A stretch of DNA of 64,000 nucleotides from Arthrobacter crystallopoietes (GTDB lineage Bacteria; Actinomycetota; Actinomycetes; Actinomycetales; Micrococcaceae), in the NCBI RefSeq assembly GCF_002849715.1, contig NZ_CP018865.1:1-64000 (forward strand), read 5' to 3'. Within the stretch, counting starts at the first letter, position 1. Each line of letters begins with the position of its first letter. A program made the position numbers and the translations under genes. Below the pieces are notes generated by a model. The model saw only the letters and a program-made list of their open reading frames with translations. It was not told the DNA's origin and made no database searches. Below, one piece after another: positions 35,609 to 44,934 of the stretch.

Positions 35609-36469
35609 ATGAGTACATCGCAAAACGTGAAGACCGTGTCCCCCGAACTGGCCCTTAACGACGGCCTCACTATCCCGCAGCTCGGCTACGGCGTGTGGCA
35701 GGTGGAAGACGACGTCGCGGAAGTTGTTGTCGGCAAGGCTTTCGAGGCCGGCTACCGCCACATCGATACCGCGAAGATCTACGGCAACGAAGCAGGCGTG
35801 GGACGGGCCATCGCCGCGTCCGGCCTGGACCGAGAGGACCTGTTCATCACCACCAAGCTGTGGAACTCCGACCAAGGCTACGAGAGCACCCTGAAGGCCT
35901 TCGAAGACTCGATGGAGCGGCTCGGTCTGGAAACCCTCGACCTCTACCTCATCCACTGGCTCCAGCCGAAGCAGGGCAAGTACGTCGATACCTGGAAGGC
36001 CCTGGTCGAGCTGCAGAAGCAGGGCCGGGTCAAGAGTATCGGCGTATCCAACTTCACTGTCGGGGCGCTGCAGGAAATCATCGAGGCGACCGGCGTGGTT
36101 CCGGCCATCAACCAGGTGGAGACCCATCCGTACTTCAACCAAGCCGAACTACGGGCCTTCGAAGCCGACAAGGGCATCCTGCATGAGTCCTGGTCGCCGC
36201 TGGGCCAGGGCCAAGGCCTGCTCGAGGACCCCGTACTGAAGGACATCGCCACGAAGCGCGACGTCACCCCGGCCCAGGTGGTTATCGCCTGGCACCTCGC
36301 CGTGGGCAACGTGGTCATCCCGAAGTCCGTGACCGAATCGCGGATCGTGGAGAACTGGGAGGCCCTCAATGTGGCCTTGGAGCCCGAGGACATCGAGGCG
36401 ATCGACGCGCTGGATCAGGGTACAGCAGGACGCATTGGCGCCGACCCCGCGACGGCGGACTTCGCCTAG
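35609..36469 (+). CDS. Aldo/keto reductase
   Basis: 286 residues, standard AKR5-type (2,5-diketogluconate reductase-like) sequence. Catalytic tetrad D53, Y58, K83 and H116, seen in YRHIDTAKIYGNEAGVG, FITTKLWNSDQGYEST and LDLYLIHWLQP. NADPH-binding residues are in the C-terminal IPKSVTESRIVENWEA. It reduces aldehydes or ketones with NADPH in the cytoplasm; substrate unknown. The ATG at 35609 has only a weak ribosome binding site. A strong terminator follows, so it is monocistronic. Confidence 0.9.
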   Translation: MSTSQNVKTVSPELALNDGLTIPQLGYGVWQVEDDVAEVVVGKAFEAGYRHIDTAKIYGNEAGVGRAIAASGLDREDLFITTKLWNSDQGYESTLKAFEDSMERLGLETLDLYLIHWLQPKQGKYVDTWKALVELQKQGRVKSIGVSNFTVGALQEIIEATGVVPAINQVETHPYFNQAELRAFEADKGILHESWSPLGQGQGLLEDPVLKDIATKRDVTPAQVVIAWHLAVGNVVIPKSVTESRIVENWEALNVALEPEDIEAIDALDQGTAGRIGADPATADFA

Positions 36470-36501
36470 TCCAGAGCTTCGCCTAACCCGGCGGACTGCC
36501 A

Positions 36502-36533
36502 ACGAAGGGGCCGCACCCCTGCGGCCCCTTCGT
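36502..36533 (+). terminator. Terminator hairpin after the aldo/keto reductase
   Basis: ACGAAGGGGCCGCA pairs perfectly with its complement across a CCCC loop (14-bp stem), 32 bases after the stop. No long T tract, as is common in high-G+C hosts. Confidence 0.7.
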
Positions 36534-36821
36534 CGTGTCCACGGCTACCGTGTGGAAACGCCGCCGGCGATCCAGCCGGCGGGATCCGCGCCCTCCTGCG
36601 CCACGTACGGCGGATCGATGACCAACAGCGGCTCCTGCTGGTATGCGGTCTCGCGGGCGGAGTCGCCGCCACGATAGGGCGGCGGGGGAACACCAACTAC
36701 GACCCTGCCCTGCCCTTGGCACTCCGTATCCCCAGGCTGTTCGCCCGGCCCATCAACGCCGAAGCGTAGTGGGATCCATGGTCCGGGCGTTGGGGATGGG
36801 CCGGATGGTTATGGTGGAACA
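36534..36821. other. Intergenic region with possible coding remnant
   Basis: A plus frame ending at 36769 (LRHVRRIDDQQRLLLVCGLA then GGVAATIGRRG) has a membrane-like end, but no start or family could be established. The last 40 bases form the upstream region of the flavin reductase gene. Confidence 0.3.
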
Positions 36822-37448
36822 ATGCGAACGGACTTTAGCCCTGAAAAACTGTCTTCCCGCGATTTCTACCGTCTGCTGACGGCGGTGGTTGTCCCCCGGC
36901 CCATCGCTTGGGTCTCCAGCACCTCGGCCGAGGGCGTGGACAACCTGGCGCCGCATTCGTTCTTCACGGTGGCGTCGGTGAATCCACCGATCGTCCAGTT
37001 CACCTCCGTGGGCGAGAAGGACTCGTTGCGCAACATTCGGGCGACGGGCGAGTTCGTGGTCAACCTGGCATCGGTCAGCTTGATGGCCGAAGTGAATGCG
37101 ACGGGCACGAATTTCGATCCGGAGGTCAGCGAGTTCGATGCGGCCGGTGTGATGCGGGAGCCGAGCCTAACGGTGAAACCGCCGCGGGTGCTCCAGTCCC
37201 CGGTGGCTCTGGAGTGCAAGCTCCACCAGCTGCTGCCGATGGGTGACTGCACGCTGGTTTTCGGCAAGGTCATGCATGCGACGGTGACGTCGGAGGTGCT
37301 GGACGGGACGCACCCGCGGATCGACCAGTTGGAGCCGCTGTCTAGGCTCGGGCTGGACGAGTGGGGTGCGCTGGGCGAAGTCCGGGAGATCAAGCGGATC
37401 CGCAAGTCCGAGTGGCCCGGGCACTTCCGTCCCGGTTCTGCCGAATAG
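36822..37448 (+). CDS. Flavin reductase-like FMN-binding split-barrel protein
   Basis: 208 residues of the DIM6/NTAB-type flavin reductase family: RDFYRLLTAVVVPRPIAWVS at the N-terminus, APHSFFTVASVNPPIVQFTS with the typical PP turn, KDSLRNIRATGEFVVNLAS and CKLHQLLPMGDCTLVFGKV. Members bind FMN and reduce flavin for monooxygenases, or act on other acceptors. No partner oxygenase lies within this block. Convergent with the carrier gene, with a terminator hairpin between them. Confidence 0.85.
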   Translation: MRTDFSPEKLSSRDFYRLLTAVVVPRPIAWVSSTSAEGVDNLAPHSFFTVASVNPPIVQFTSVGEKDSLRNIRATGEFVVNLASVSLMAEVNATGTNFDPEVSEFDAAGVMREPSLTVKPPRVLQSPVALECKLHQLLPMGDCTLVFGKVMHATVTSEVLDGTHPRIDQLEPLSRLGLDEWGALGEVREIKRIRKSEWPGHFRPGSAE

Positions 37449-37456
37449 GGCGCGTC

Positions 37457-37492
37457 CGACAACGGTGCGCCGGGATCGGCCCACCGTTGTCG
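37457..37492. terminator. Bidirectional terminator-like hairpin
   Basis: CGACAACGGTG (37457-37467) and its complement at 37482-37492, with a 14-base loop, lie between convergent stops at 37448 and 37515. Confidence 0.6.
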
Positions 37493-37514
37493 TACTTGCT
37501 CTCGTCGCTTTGGC

Positions 37515-38879
37515 TTAGCCGATACCGAGTTGGACGAAGACGAACCAGACGAGCAGCGGCACGACGAAGATCATCGCGATCGCCCAGAGCAGCAGTGCGC
37601 GGAAGAACATCCGCTCGTCCTTGGGCTCGGCGCTGGCCATCAGCAGGGCGCCGCTGGTGGACATCGGGCTCACATCGACCACAGAGGAGCTGATCGCGAT
37701 CGCTGTGACCACGCCGATCGGGGTCAACAGCGGGTCCATGGCGATCGGCGTGACGATCGGGCCGACCACGCCGAGGGTTCCCGTGGTGGAGGCGAAGGCC
37801 GAAACGATGCCGACGACGTAGCTGGTGACGAGCGCGGCGAGGGAACTGTTGCCCAGTCCGGCAATACCGGCCTGCAGCTCCGCCAAGGCACCCATTTCCT
37901 CGAGCATGCCGACGTAGGTGACGATACCGGTGACGAGGATGATGGCCGACCACGGCATGCTCTCGACGGCCGGCTTCTGCACGCCGGAGTTACAGGCGAT
38001 CAGGGCGAGGGCGACGACCAGCGAGGCGACGCCGACATCGAGGGCGAAGACGGTAGTCAGGACCAGCAGGGCGCCGATGCCGACCAGGGTGAGGACACGG
38101 ATCGGGGTGGCAGCGACCTTCTGGGGCCGCACCTTGCCGCCGTCAGTCGCGACCGCCGCCGGTGCGGGGACAGTCAGGACCGCTGTGCCGCGGCCGGCTG
38201 GCGTGGTCCCGCCAACACCCGTCCCGTAGGCAGGGCCGGCGGAGACGCCGCCCGACGCCTCGCTGCGGGCGGCCCGCTTCTTCATGATGCTTTCGATCAG
38301 CAGGTAGGCGAAGACCGCCAGCACTACATTGAAGAGGAAGCAGTACACGTAGAGCTTGAGCGAGTCCCCGGAGGCCCCGGCCTCATCGAGCATGACATTG
38401 GCCAGCACGCCGAACGGGTTGACCGGCGAGAAAGCGCCCGCGTTGGCGCCTTGGACGATGACCAGGCCCATGGACAGCGTGCTGATGCCGAACCGGCTCC
38501 CCAGAGCCAGGCCCACCGGGGCGACAATGGCGATGGCGGCCGGGGTGAACGCGCCGGCTGAAGCCAGGGCGGCGGTGAGCAGGAACATCAGCACCGGAAC
38601 CAGGAACCGGCGGTTGCCTGCGAGCAGTTCGGCCCAGTAGGCCAGCAAGTCAATCGTGCCGTTGATTCGCACGATCGCGAAGAGCAGGGTCGCCCCGACC
38701 AGGATGAAGAACAGCCCGGAGGGGAACTGCGCGATCACGTCCTTGATTGACAGCCCGGCCACGATGGTGCCGACGCCGAAGGCAGCCACGATGGCGATGA
38801 GGCCAGCATTCAACCGGGTGAAGGAGCCGATGGCGAACGCCGCGATAAGTACGGCGAAGGCGATGAGCGACAGTGACAT
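37515..38879 (-). CDS. MatC-like dicarboxylate carrier (SLC13/ion-transporter superfamily)
   Basis: 454 residues with about 11-12 membrane helices. The N-terminal MatC_N-type region has LNAGLIAIVAAFGVGTIVAG, FPSGLFFILVGATLLFAI, and LVIVQGANAGAFSPVNPFGV. The second half has IILVTGIVTYVGMLEEMGAL and VGPIVTPIAMDPLLTPIGVV. A Gly/Pro/Ala-rich loop separates the halves. MatC proteins import malonate and similar dicarboxylates. The maleate isomerase gene lies 11 bases upstream on the same strand, so the likely cargo is maleate or a related C4 diacid (inference). Confidence 0.82.
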   Translation of the reverse strand: MSLSLIAFAVLIAAFAIGSFTRLNAGLIAIVAAFGVGTIVAGLSIKDVIAQFPSGLFFILVGATLLFAIVRINGTIDLLAYWAELLAGNRRFLVPVLMFLLTAALASAGAFTPAAIAIVAPVGLALGSRFGISTLSMGLVIVQGANAGAFSPVNPFGVLANVMLDEAGASGDSLKLYVYCFLFNVVLAVFAYLLIESIMKKRAARSEASGGVSAGPAYGTGVGGTTPAGRGTAVLTVPAPAAVATDGGKVRPQKVAATPIRVLTLVGIGALLVLTTVFALDVGVASLVVALALIACNSGVQKPAVESMPWSAIILVTGIVTYVGMLEEMGALAELQAGIAGLGNSSLAALVTSYVVGIVSAFASTTGTLGVVGPIVTPIAMDPLLTPIGVVTAIAISSSVVDVSPMSTSGALLMASAEPKDERMFFRALLLWAIAMIFVVPLLVWFVFVQLGIG

Positions 38880-38890
38880 GGCGGTATCCT

Positions 38891-39709
38891 TTAGACTCGC
38901 GCAGGCAGCTTGAGGGGGACGCCGGACAGCAGGCTGCCGGCGCCGCTGATCGAAGGCTCGTGGCCCAGTGCCTTCAGGATCTCATAGGCGGTTGCCGTGG
39001 CAGCGGTAATGACCGGCAGACCCAGCTCGTCCTCGACGGCCTGGACGGCAGGAAGCGACGGCATCTGCACACAGGCCGAGAGGACGATGGCGTCCGCGCC
39101 TTCGCGCTTGAGGTTGCGGGCGATCTCCGGCAGGTTCTGCGGGTCCAGGCAACCGACAGCGAGGTTATCGGCGACTTCGAGGCTGACGGCGTCGAGGACC
39201 TCAATACCCGCTCCCTCGATGTACTCACGGACCATCTGGGTCAGCGGCTTCATGTACGGGGTGACCATGGCAACCTTCCGGGCGCCCATCTCCTGCAGCG
39301 TCCGGACCAAAGCACCGGCGCTACTGGTAACGGCGGCGGGGTGGCCGTTGTCCTCGGCAGCCTTGGCGATTGTTTCCTCGGAACCGACATGCGCGTTGGG
39401 CCCCTGGGCCATCACGGCCACCAGACAGGCATAGGCGATTGCATCGACGTCGGCATCGGACACTGCCGCGGCACAGCCGGCGGCCTTGCCCACCATGGCC
39501 AGCAGCTCTTCCTTGTTGACGTTCTTCATGCCCGCACGGGCCGAATGGAAGGTGTACTTCTGCCCGGTGGCCTCGGACTGGCGGCGGAACAGCTCCGGCA
39601 GTTCGGTCTCCATTGTGGTGTTCGAGCTGGGAACGATCAGGCCGATGCGGGACAGGCCGGCCTGCTTCGGCGCGGGAACGGTTTCACAGGTGATGTCAGG
39701 GGTACTCAC
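38891..39709 (-). CDS. maiA: Maleate cis-trans isomerase (Asp/Glu racemase superfamily)
   Basis: GTG 39709 was chosen because GTGGAG lies just upstream. The 272-residue product carries two catalytic Cys: C95 in AYACLVAVMAQGP and C213 in VLSACVQMPSLPAV. The N-terminal SRIGLIVPSSNTTMETELPE is typical of maleate isomerases and arylmalonate decarboxylases. Two Cys favour isomerase over decarboxylase. It would turn maleate into fumarate for the TCA cycle. First gene of a two-gene operon with the carrier; divergent from an IclR regulator across an 11-G tract. Confidence 0.82.
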   Translation of the reverse strand: MSTPDITCETVPAPKQAGLSRIGLIVPSSNTTMETELPELFRRQSEATGQKYTFHSARAGMKNVNKEELLAMVGKAAGCAAAVSDADVDAIAYACLVAVMAQGPNAHVGSEETIAKAAEDNGHPAAVTSSAGALVRTLQEMGARKVAMVTPYMKPLTQMVREYIEGAGIEVLDAVSLEVADNLAVGCLDPQNLPEIARNLKREGADAIVLSACVQMPSLPAVQAVEDELGLPVITAATATAYEILKALGHEPSISGAGSLLSGVPLKLPARV

Positions 39710-39812
39710 GAATTTCTCCACAGTGCTAGGACTCTCAAAAACCCACTTCGCGGGATCGCAACCCATCATGCGGGTTACTGCCGTAGAATGTCAACTGGAT
39801 CACATTCAGCGA

Positions 39813-39823
39813 GGGGGGGGGGG
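39813..39823 (+). repeat. Run of 11 G between divergent maiA and iclR
   Basis: A homopolymer of eleven G lies 44 bases before the IclR start and about 105 bases before the maleate isomerase start. Slippage in such a tract could alter promoter spacing, or it may simply be a sequencing-prone site. Confidence 0.6.
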
Positions 39824-39866
39824 CAGGCCGTTCCCACCGGCGGTCTGCAAACGAAGGAGCGATAAG

Positions 39867-40694
39867 ATGGCGAGGCAGCAGACAGCGGACACCAGAGGCA
39901 AGGACAAGGGATTGGCAACGGAGAGTAACGCCGGATCATCTCCGATCCTGGTCCTCCACAAAGTGACGCAGATCCTCGACTGCTTCTCTATCGAATCCCC
40001 CGAACCAACTCTGCAGGAGATCATCCGGAAGACCGGGCTGCCTTCAAGTACCTGCCAGCGCCTGGTGCAGAGTATGCTCCACGAGGGATTCCTGGACCGC
40101 GACGGCGACCGGTACCGGATCGGAATCGGGCTGGTACGCTGGGCCACCCCCGGAACGCTAGGCCTCGACGTCGTACGTTTGGTCAAGCCCATCCTGCAGA
40201 AGCTGCGCGACGAGACCGGCGAAAGCGCCTCCTTCTACATCCGCGACGGCGTCTACCGCACCATCGTGGCGGTCGCCGAAACCCGCCACGTTGTCATGCG
40301 GCCGTTCATGGTCGGGCAGGTCATGCCCATCCACGCCGGCGCCGCCGGGAAAATCTTCCTCGCCTACGACCCGGACGCGCGAAACGCCATCGCCGGCTCC
40401 GTGCTCGCCAAGTTCACCCCCGCTACGCCGGACAGTCTCGAGAAACTGGACCTTCAGGTCGCGCAGACCCGGAAGCTGGGTTTCGCCGCAGCCTTCGGCG
40501 AGCGTCACAGCGACGTCGGTTCCATCAGCGCGCCCGTCTTCGACCATGCCGGCCAGCTCGCCGGCGCGCTCGGACTTGGCTTCCCCACCCAGCGGATAGG
40601 CCCTGCCGACGCCGAACGGCTTGGACCAGTTGTAGCGCAGGCAGCGCGCGCCGCAAGTGAGTCGCTCGGCTTCATCACACGACAGGCGCAGTAG
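39867..40694 (+). CDS. IclR-family regulator of the maleate genes
   Basis: ATG 39867 follows AAGGAG by eight bases, giving 275 residues. HTH region: PTLQEIIRKTGLPSSTCQRL, VQSMLHEGFLDRDGDRYRIG. Effector domain: RPFMVGQVMPIHAGAAGKIF and KLGFAAAFGERHSDVGSISA. Divergent placement next to maleate isomerase and carrier genes implies local control, with maleate or another C4 acid as a plausible effector (inference). The long frame upstream of 39867 is a shadow. Confidence 0.85.
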   Translation: MARQQTADTRGKDKGLATESNAGSSPILVLHKVTQILDCFSIESPEPTLQEIIRKTGLPSSTCQRLVQSMLHEGFLDRDGDRYRIGIGLVRWATPGTLGLDVVRLVKPILQKLRDETGESASFYIRDGVYRTIVAVAETRHVVMRPFMVGQVMPIHAGAAGKIFLAYDPDARNAIAGSVLAKFTPATPDSLEKLDLQVAQTRKLGFAAAFGERHSDVGSISAPVFDHAGQLAGALGLGFPTQRIGPADAERLGPVVAQAARAASESLGFITRQAQ

Positions 40695-40822
40695 GCCAAC
40701 GACGGGCACCATCACCGCTGACGCGTCGGCCTCCGCAGCACCGGATCGGCGCGGGGCACGCCTCCGGCCGGAACGCTGTCGGGTGTGGTGTTAGGCTCCG
40801 GGTCCGCGATATTTCGTGAACG

Positions 40823-40842
40823 CCGATAACGGCGCATAAGTC
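40823..40842 (+). repeat. dif-like element, copy 2
   Basis: CCGATAACGGCGCATAAGTC, 128 bases after the IclR stop and before the Lsr2/thiC block. Shares the 14-base core and 6-base centre with the other four copies. Confidence 0.6.
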
Positions 40843-41098
40843 GGCCTAGGAAGTGGCGCCAAGGCAGCTGCGTGTCATGACTCCGGCAATTGCTCCCCCG
40901 CCCGAAACCAGTTTCGAAGAGAACCCGGTACGGTCGCCATCGGGCCTTGGAGGAAGTCATCGCTGACGTCGTCTGTCGGCTTCGCCCCGCACTGTTCGGG
41001 ATAGGTAACCGGTGTACTGATGTCCGCGGGCTCTCCGTCTGCTTGGATTCATAGGCCGGTGGAAATCCTGGATGACCTGCAAGAGCAGTCATCCAGGC
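40843..41098. other. Intergenic region
   Basis: About 250 bases between the second dif-like element and the 3' end of lsr2. ATGACCTGCAAGAGCAGTCAT near 41070-41090 is a short imperfect dyad after the lsr2 stop that might aid termination. No gene is supported. Confidence 0.35.
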
Positions 41099-41437
41099 TC
41101 AGGCCACGGCCCTTTGGTAGGCGTCGACGATTTCGGCTGATATCCGGCCCCGCCCGGGAACCTGAAAGCCCTTACCTTTCGCCCCTTCACGGATCTTCCG
41201 GGCCTCATCCCGCCCGTTTGCTGCCGGCGCGGAACGGGAAGTGCGCTGTCTGGAAGCAGCCGCAGTGGCCTTGCGCCCGGCGCTGATGTACTGGTGCAAC
41301 ACGTTGCGTACGGCGGCGGCCTCATCGGTTGACAGGTCGATTTCGTAGTTAATGCCGTTAAGTCCGAATTGCACGGTTTCGTCGGCCGGCCCGCCATCCA
41401 AGTCCGATACCAGAACGATCTTGATCTGCTGCGCCAT
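41099..41437 (-). CDS. lsr2: Lsr2-family nucleoid-associated protein
   Basis: ATG 41437 follows TAGGAG; the longer frame upstream is not Lsr2-like. 112 residues. The N-terminal dimerisation domain has MAQQIKIVLVSDLDGGPADE, FGLNGINYEIDLSTDEAAAV. The C-terminal DNA-binding domain has GFQVPGRGRISAEIVDAYQ with the RGR AT-hook-like motif. Lsr2 bridges A+T-rich DNA and silences foreign genes in actinobacteria. A copy carried on an accessory region could restrain the low-G+C catabolic island nearby (inference). Confidence 0.92.
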   Translation of the reverse strand: MAQQIKIVLVSDLDGGPADETVQFGLNGINYEIDLSTDEAAAVRNVLHQYISAGRKATAAASRQRTSRSAPAANGRDEARKIREGAKGKGFQVPGRGRISAEIVDAYQRAVA

Positions 41438-41738
41438 GCCGGATGGACTCCTAAATAGTGCGAATAGTTGTCCCCGCTTAATCATTACGCAGATCCTCAG
41501 CGCCCATGAAAGCATGCAGCGCCGCTGTACGGACGTCTGGGGGGAATCATCACAACCCCGGCATGCCGCCCGGCAGCCGTTCAAGAGCCGGTTCAGGCGC
41601 GCACTGTTGTCCCGACGTGACCGTCCGGAATCAGGCAGCCGCCCGGACAGAAGCAGCGGTCTCGGTGCGGTCTCCCACGGCCTAGGCACGGGCCTTGTTT
41701 CTGTCGGTAGGCCTGCCGCTGCTATCCTCGTGTGTATC
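41438..41738. other. Divergent promoter region of lsr2 and thiC
   Basis: About 300 bases upstream of both genes. It presumably holds both promoters; no clear sigma-70 hexamer pair was identified. Confidence 0.4.
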
Positions 41739-41827
41739 CACACGGGAGCCCTGTTGCAGGGGCTGAGATCAGGCTGATGCAGCCTGCGACCGTCGAACCT
41801 GTCCGGGTAATGCCGGCGAAGGAAGTG
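41739..41827 (+). promoter_or_regulatory. TPP riboswitch (THI element)
   Basis: Conserved blocks in order: CACGGGAGCC, GGGGCTGAGATCAGGCTGA, GACCGTCGAACCTGTCCGGG and TAATGCCGGCGAAGGAAGTG. These form the TPP-binding core (CUGAGA and the GAACCUG...GGUAAUGCC...GCGAAGGAA helices). It ends about 10 bases before thiC, so ligand binding probably hides the thiC ribosome binding site. Confidence 0.93.
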
Positions 41828-41828
41828 A

Positions 41829-43574
<1,746 letters not shown>

Positions 43575-43697
43575 AAGTCCGGCTTCCACGCGGCCGCCGA
43601 AGCCGCGGCCGTGTCGAAACCCAATGCGAGGACACGTAATCCCGTGGAACCGGAGGAACATGCCGGGCTTCTTCAAGAGTCAGGCCACCGGCAAGCT

Positions 43698-43717
43698 CCG
43701 ATAACGGCGCACATGTC
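43698..43717 (+). repeat. dif-like element, copy 3
   Basis: CCGATAACGGCGCACATGTC, 123 bases after the thiC stop. The right arm reads ACATGTC instead of ATACGTC; the 14-base core is identical to the other copies. Confidence 0.58.
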
Positions 43718-43817
43718 GCCGCCTGGCTGGATCGGGGTCGGAAAGATCCGCAGGGATCGGGTTTAGCCGGTTTCCGGAACCGGTCCGGCCACAACCGCCG
43801 GGCCTGCATCACGGTTA

Positions 43818-43848
43818 CACCGCGGCCGCTTCAGGTGCGGCCGCGGTG
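43818..43848 (-). terminator. Terminator hairpin after the corC operon
   Basis: CACCGCGGCCGC (43818-43829) and GCGGCCGCGGTG (43837-43848) form a perfect 12-bp stem with a 7-base loop, 42 bases beyond the stop of the minus-strand gene ending at 43891. Confidence 0.65.
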
Positions 43849-43890
43849 CTGGCTCCGGTACTTCGGCCATGGCAGCCTGCTGCTGTGGCT

Positions 43891-44934
43891 TTAGGTGCGG
43901 CTGGTGCTTCGGCTATCGTCGCGGATCTGGCCAACGAGTTCTTCGAGCATGTCTTCGAGGGTCACGATGCCGTACGGGTGTCCTGTTTCGTCGATGGCCA
44001 GTGCCAGGTGCGCCCCTTCACGCTGCATGCGGTGCAGCGAGGACCGCAGCGCGTCGTTCAGGTTCACCCGCGGCAGGTCACGGACCAGTCTGGCCGGCAG
44101 CGGCTTGTTCCTGTCCGCGGCGTCCAGTCCGAGCAGGTCTTTGACGTGCACGTAGCCGTCCAAGGCGCCGGAGGGTGCCTGGACAGGGAACCGGGAGAAA
44201 CCGTTGGCAGCAACCTGTTCAATCTGCTCCGGGGTGCACCCTGCGGGCAGGGTGGTGACCTTGCTCAGCGGGATCACGATGCTCTCGACCGAGCGTTCTT
44301 CGAAGGTCAGCGCGCCGAGCAGGAGCCGTTCGTCCTGCTTGTCGAGGAGCCCGCCTTCACGTGATTCCTCGACCAGCCCGGCGACCTCGTCACGGGTGAA
44401 CGTGCTGGCGACTTCGTTCTTGGGCTCGACGTTGAACAGCCGCAGGATGCCGTTGCCGATGGCGTTCATGCACCACAGCAACGGCTGCAGCATCCGCACC
44501 ACGACGACCAGGACCGGTCCCAGGATGAAAGCCATCCGCTCGGGCCCGGCCAGCGCAATGTTTTTCGGCACCATCTCGCCGAGCACCACGTGCAGGAACG
44601 TCACCACGCTCAAGGCGATGGCGTAGGCGATCGGGTCGATCAGCCCTGCCGGGACCCCCCAGGTAGTGAAGGGACCCTCCAGGGCGTGGACGACCATCGG
44701 TTTGGTGACATAGCCCAGGGCCAGGGAACAGACGGTGATGCCCAACTGCGCGCCGGCCATCATGAGCGAAACGTTCTCTATGGCCCACAAGGTCATTTTG
44801 GCGGCCCGGCCGCCTTGTTCGGCCCGGGGCTCGACAATGCTGCGCCGTGCGGCGATCAGGGAGAACTCGGCTCCGACGAAGAAGAAGTTCGCCACGAGCA
44901 GGACGATGGTCAGGATGATTCCGGTAGCGTCCAT
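43891..44934 (-). CDS. CNNM/CorC-family membrane protein with CBS pair
   Basis: 347 residues. The N-terminal CNNM transmembrane domain (about 1-190) has IILTIVLLVANFFFVGAEFS, LGITVCSLALGYVTKPMV and VVLGEMVPKNIALAGPERM. A CBS pair follows (about 210-335): IVIPLSKVTTLPAGCTPEQ and HPYGIVTLEDMLEELVGQIR. It lacks the extra C-terminal CorC_HlyC domain found in its partner. Members are linked to Mg2+/Co2+ or other divalent-cation export. The start abuts the upstream stop (TAAATG), so it is coupled to the 448-residue paralogue. Confidence 0.88.
   Translation of the reverse strand: MDATGIILTIVLLVANFFFVGAEFSLIAARRSIVEPRAEQGGRAAKMTLWAIENVSLMMAGAQLGITVCSLALGYVTKPMVVHALEGPFTTWGVPAGLIDPIAYAIALSVVTFLHVVLGEMVPKNIALAGPERMAFILGPVLVVVVRMLQPLLWCMNAIGNGILRLFNVEPKNEVASTFTRDEVAGLVEESREGGLLDKQDERLLLGALTFEERSVESIVIPLSKVTTLPAGCTPEQIEQVAANGFSRFPVQAPSGALDGYVHVKDLLGLDAADRNKPLPARLVRDLPRVNLNDALRSSLHRMQREGAHLALAIDETGHPYGIVTLEDMLEELVGQIRDDSRSTSRT

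Noticed and set aside
36558..36769. Possible chloride-channel-like fragment after the aldo/keto reductase
   Set aside because: Only a short Gly/Ala-rich membrane-like stretch; no start and no diagnostic ClC motif, so similarity may be compositional.
43590..43616. Hairpin after thiC
   Set aside because: Only an imperfect six-base stem with alternative pairings; too weak to call a terminator.
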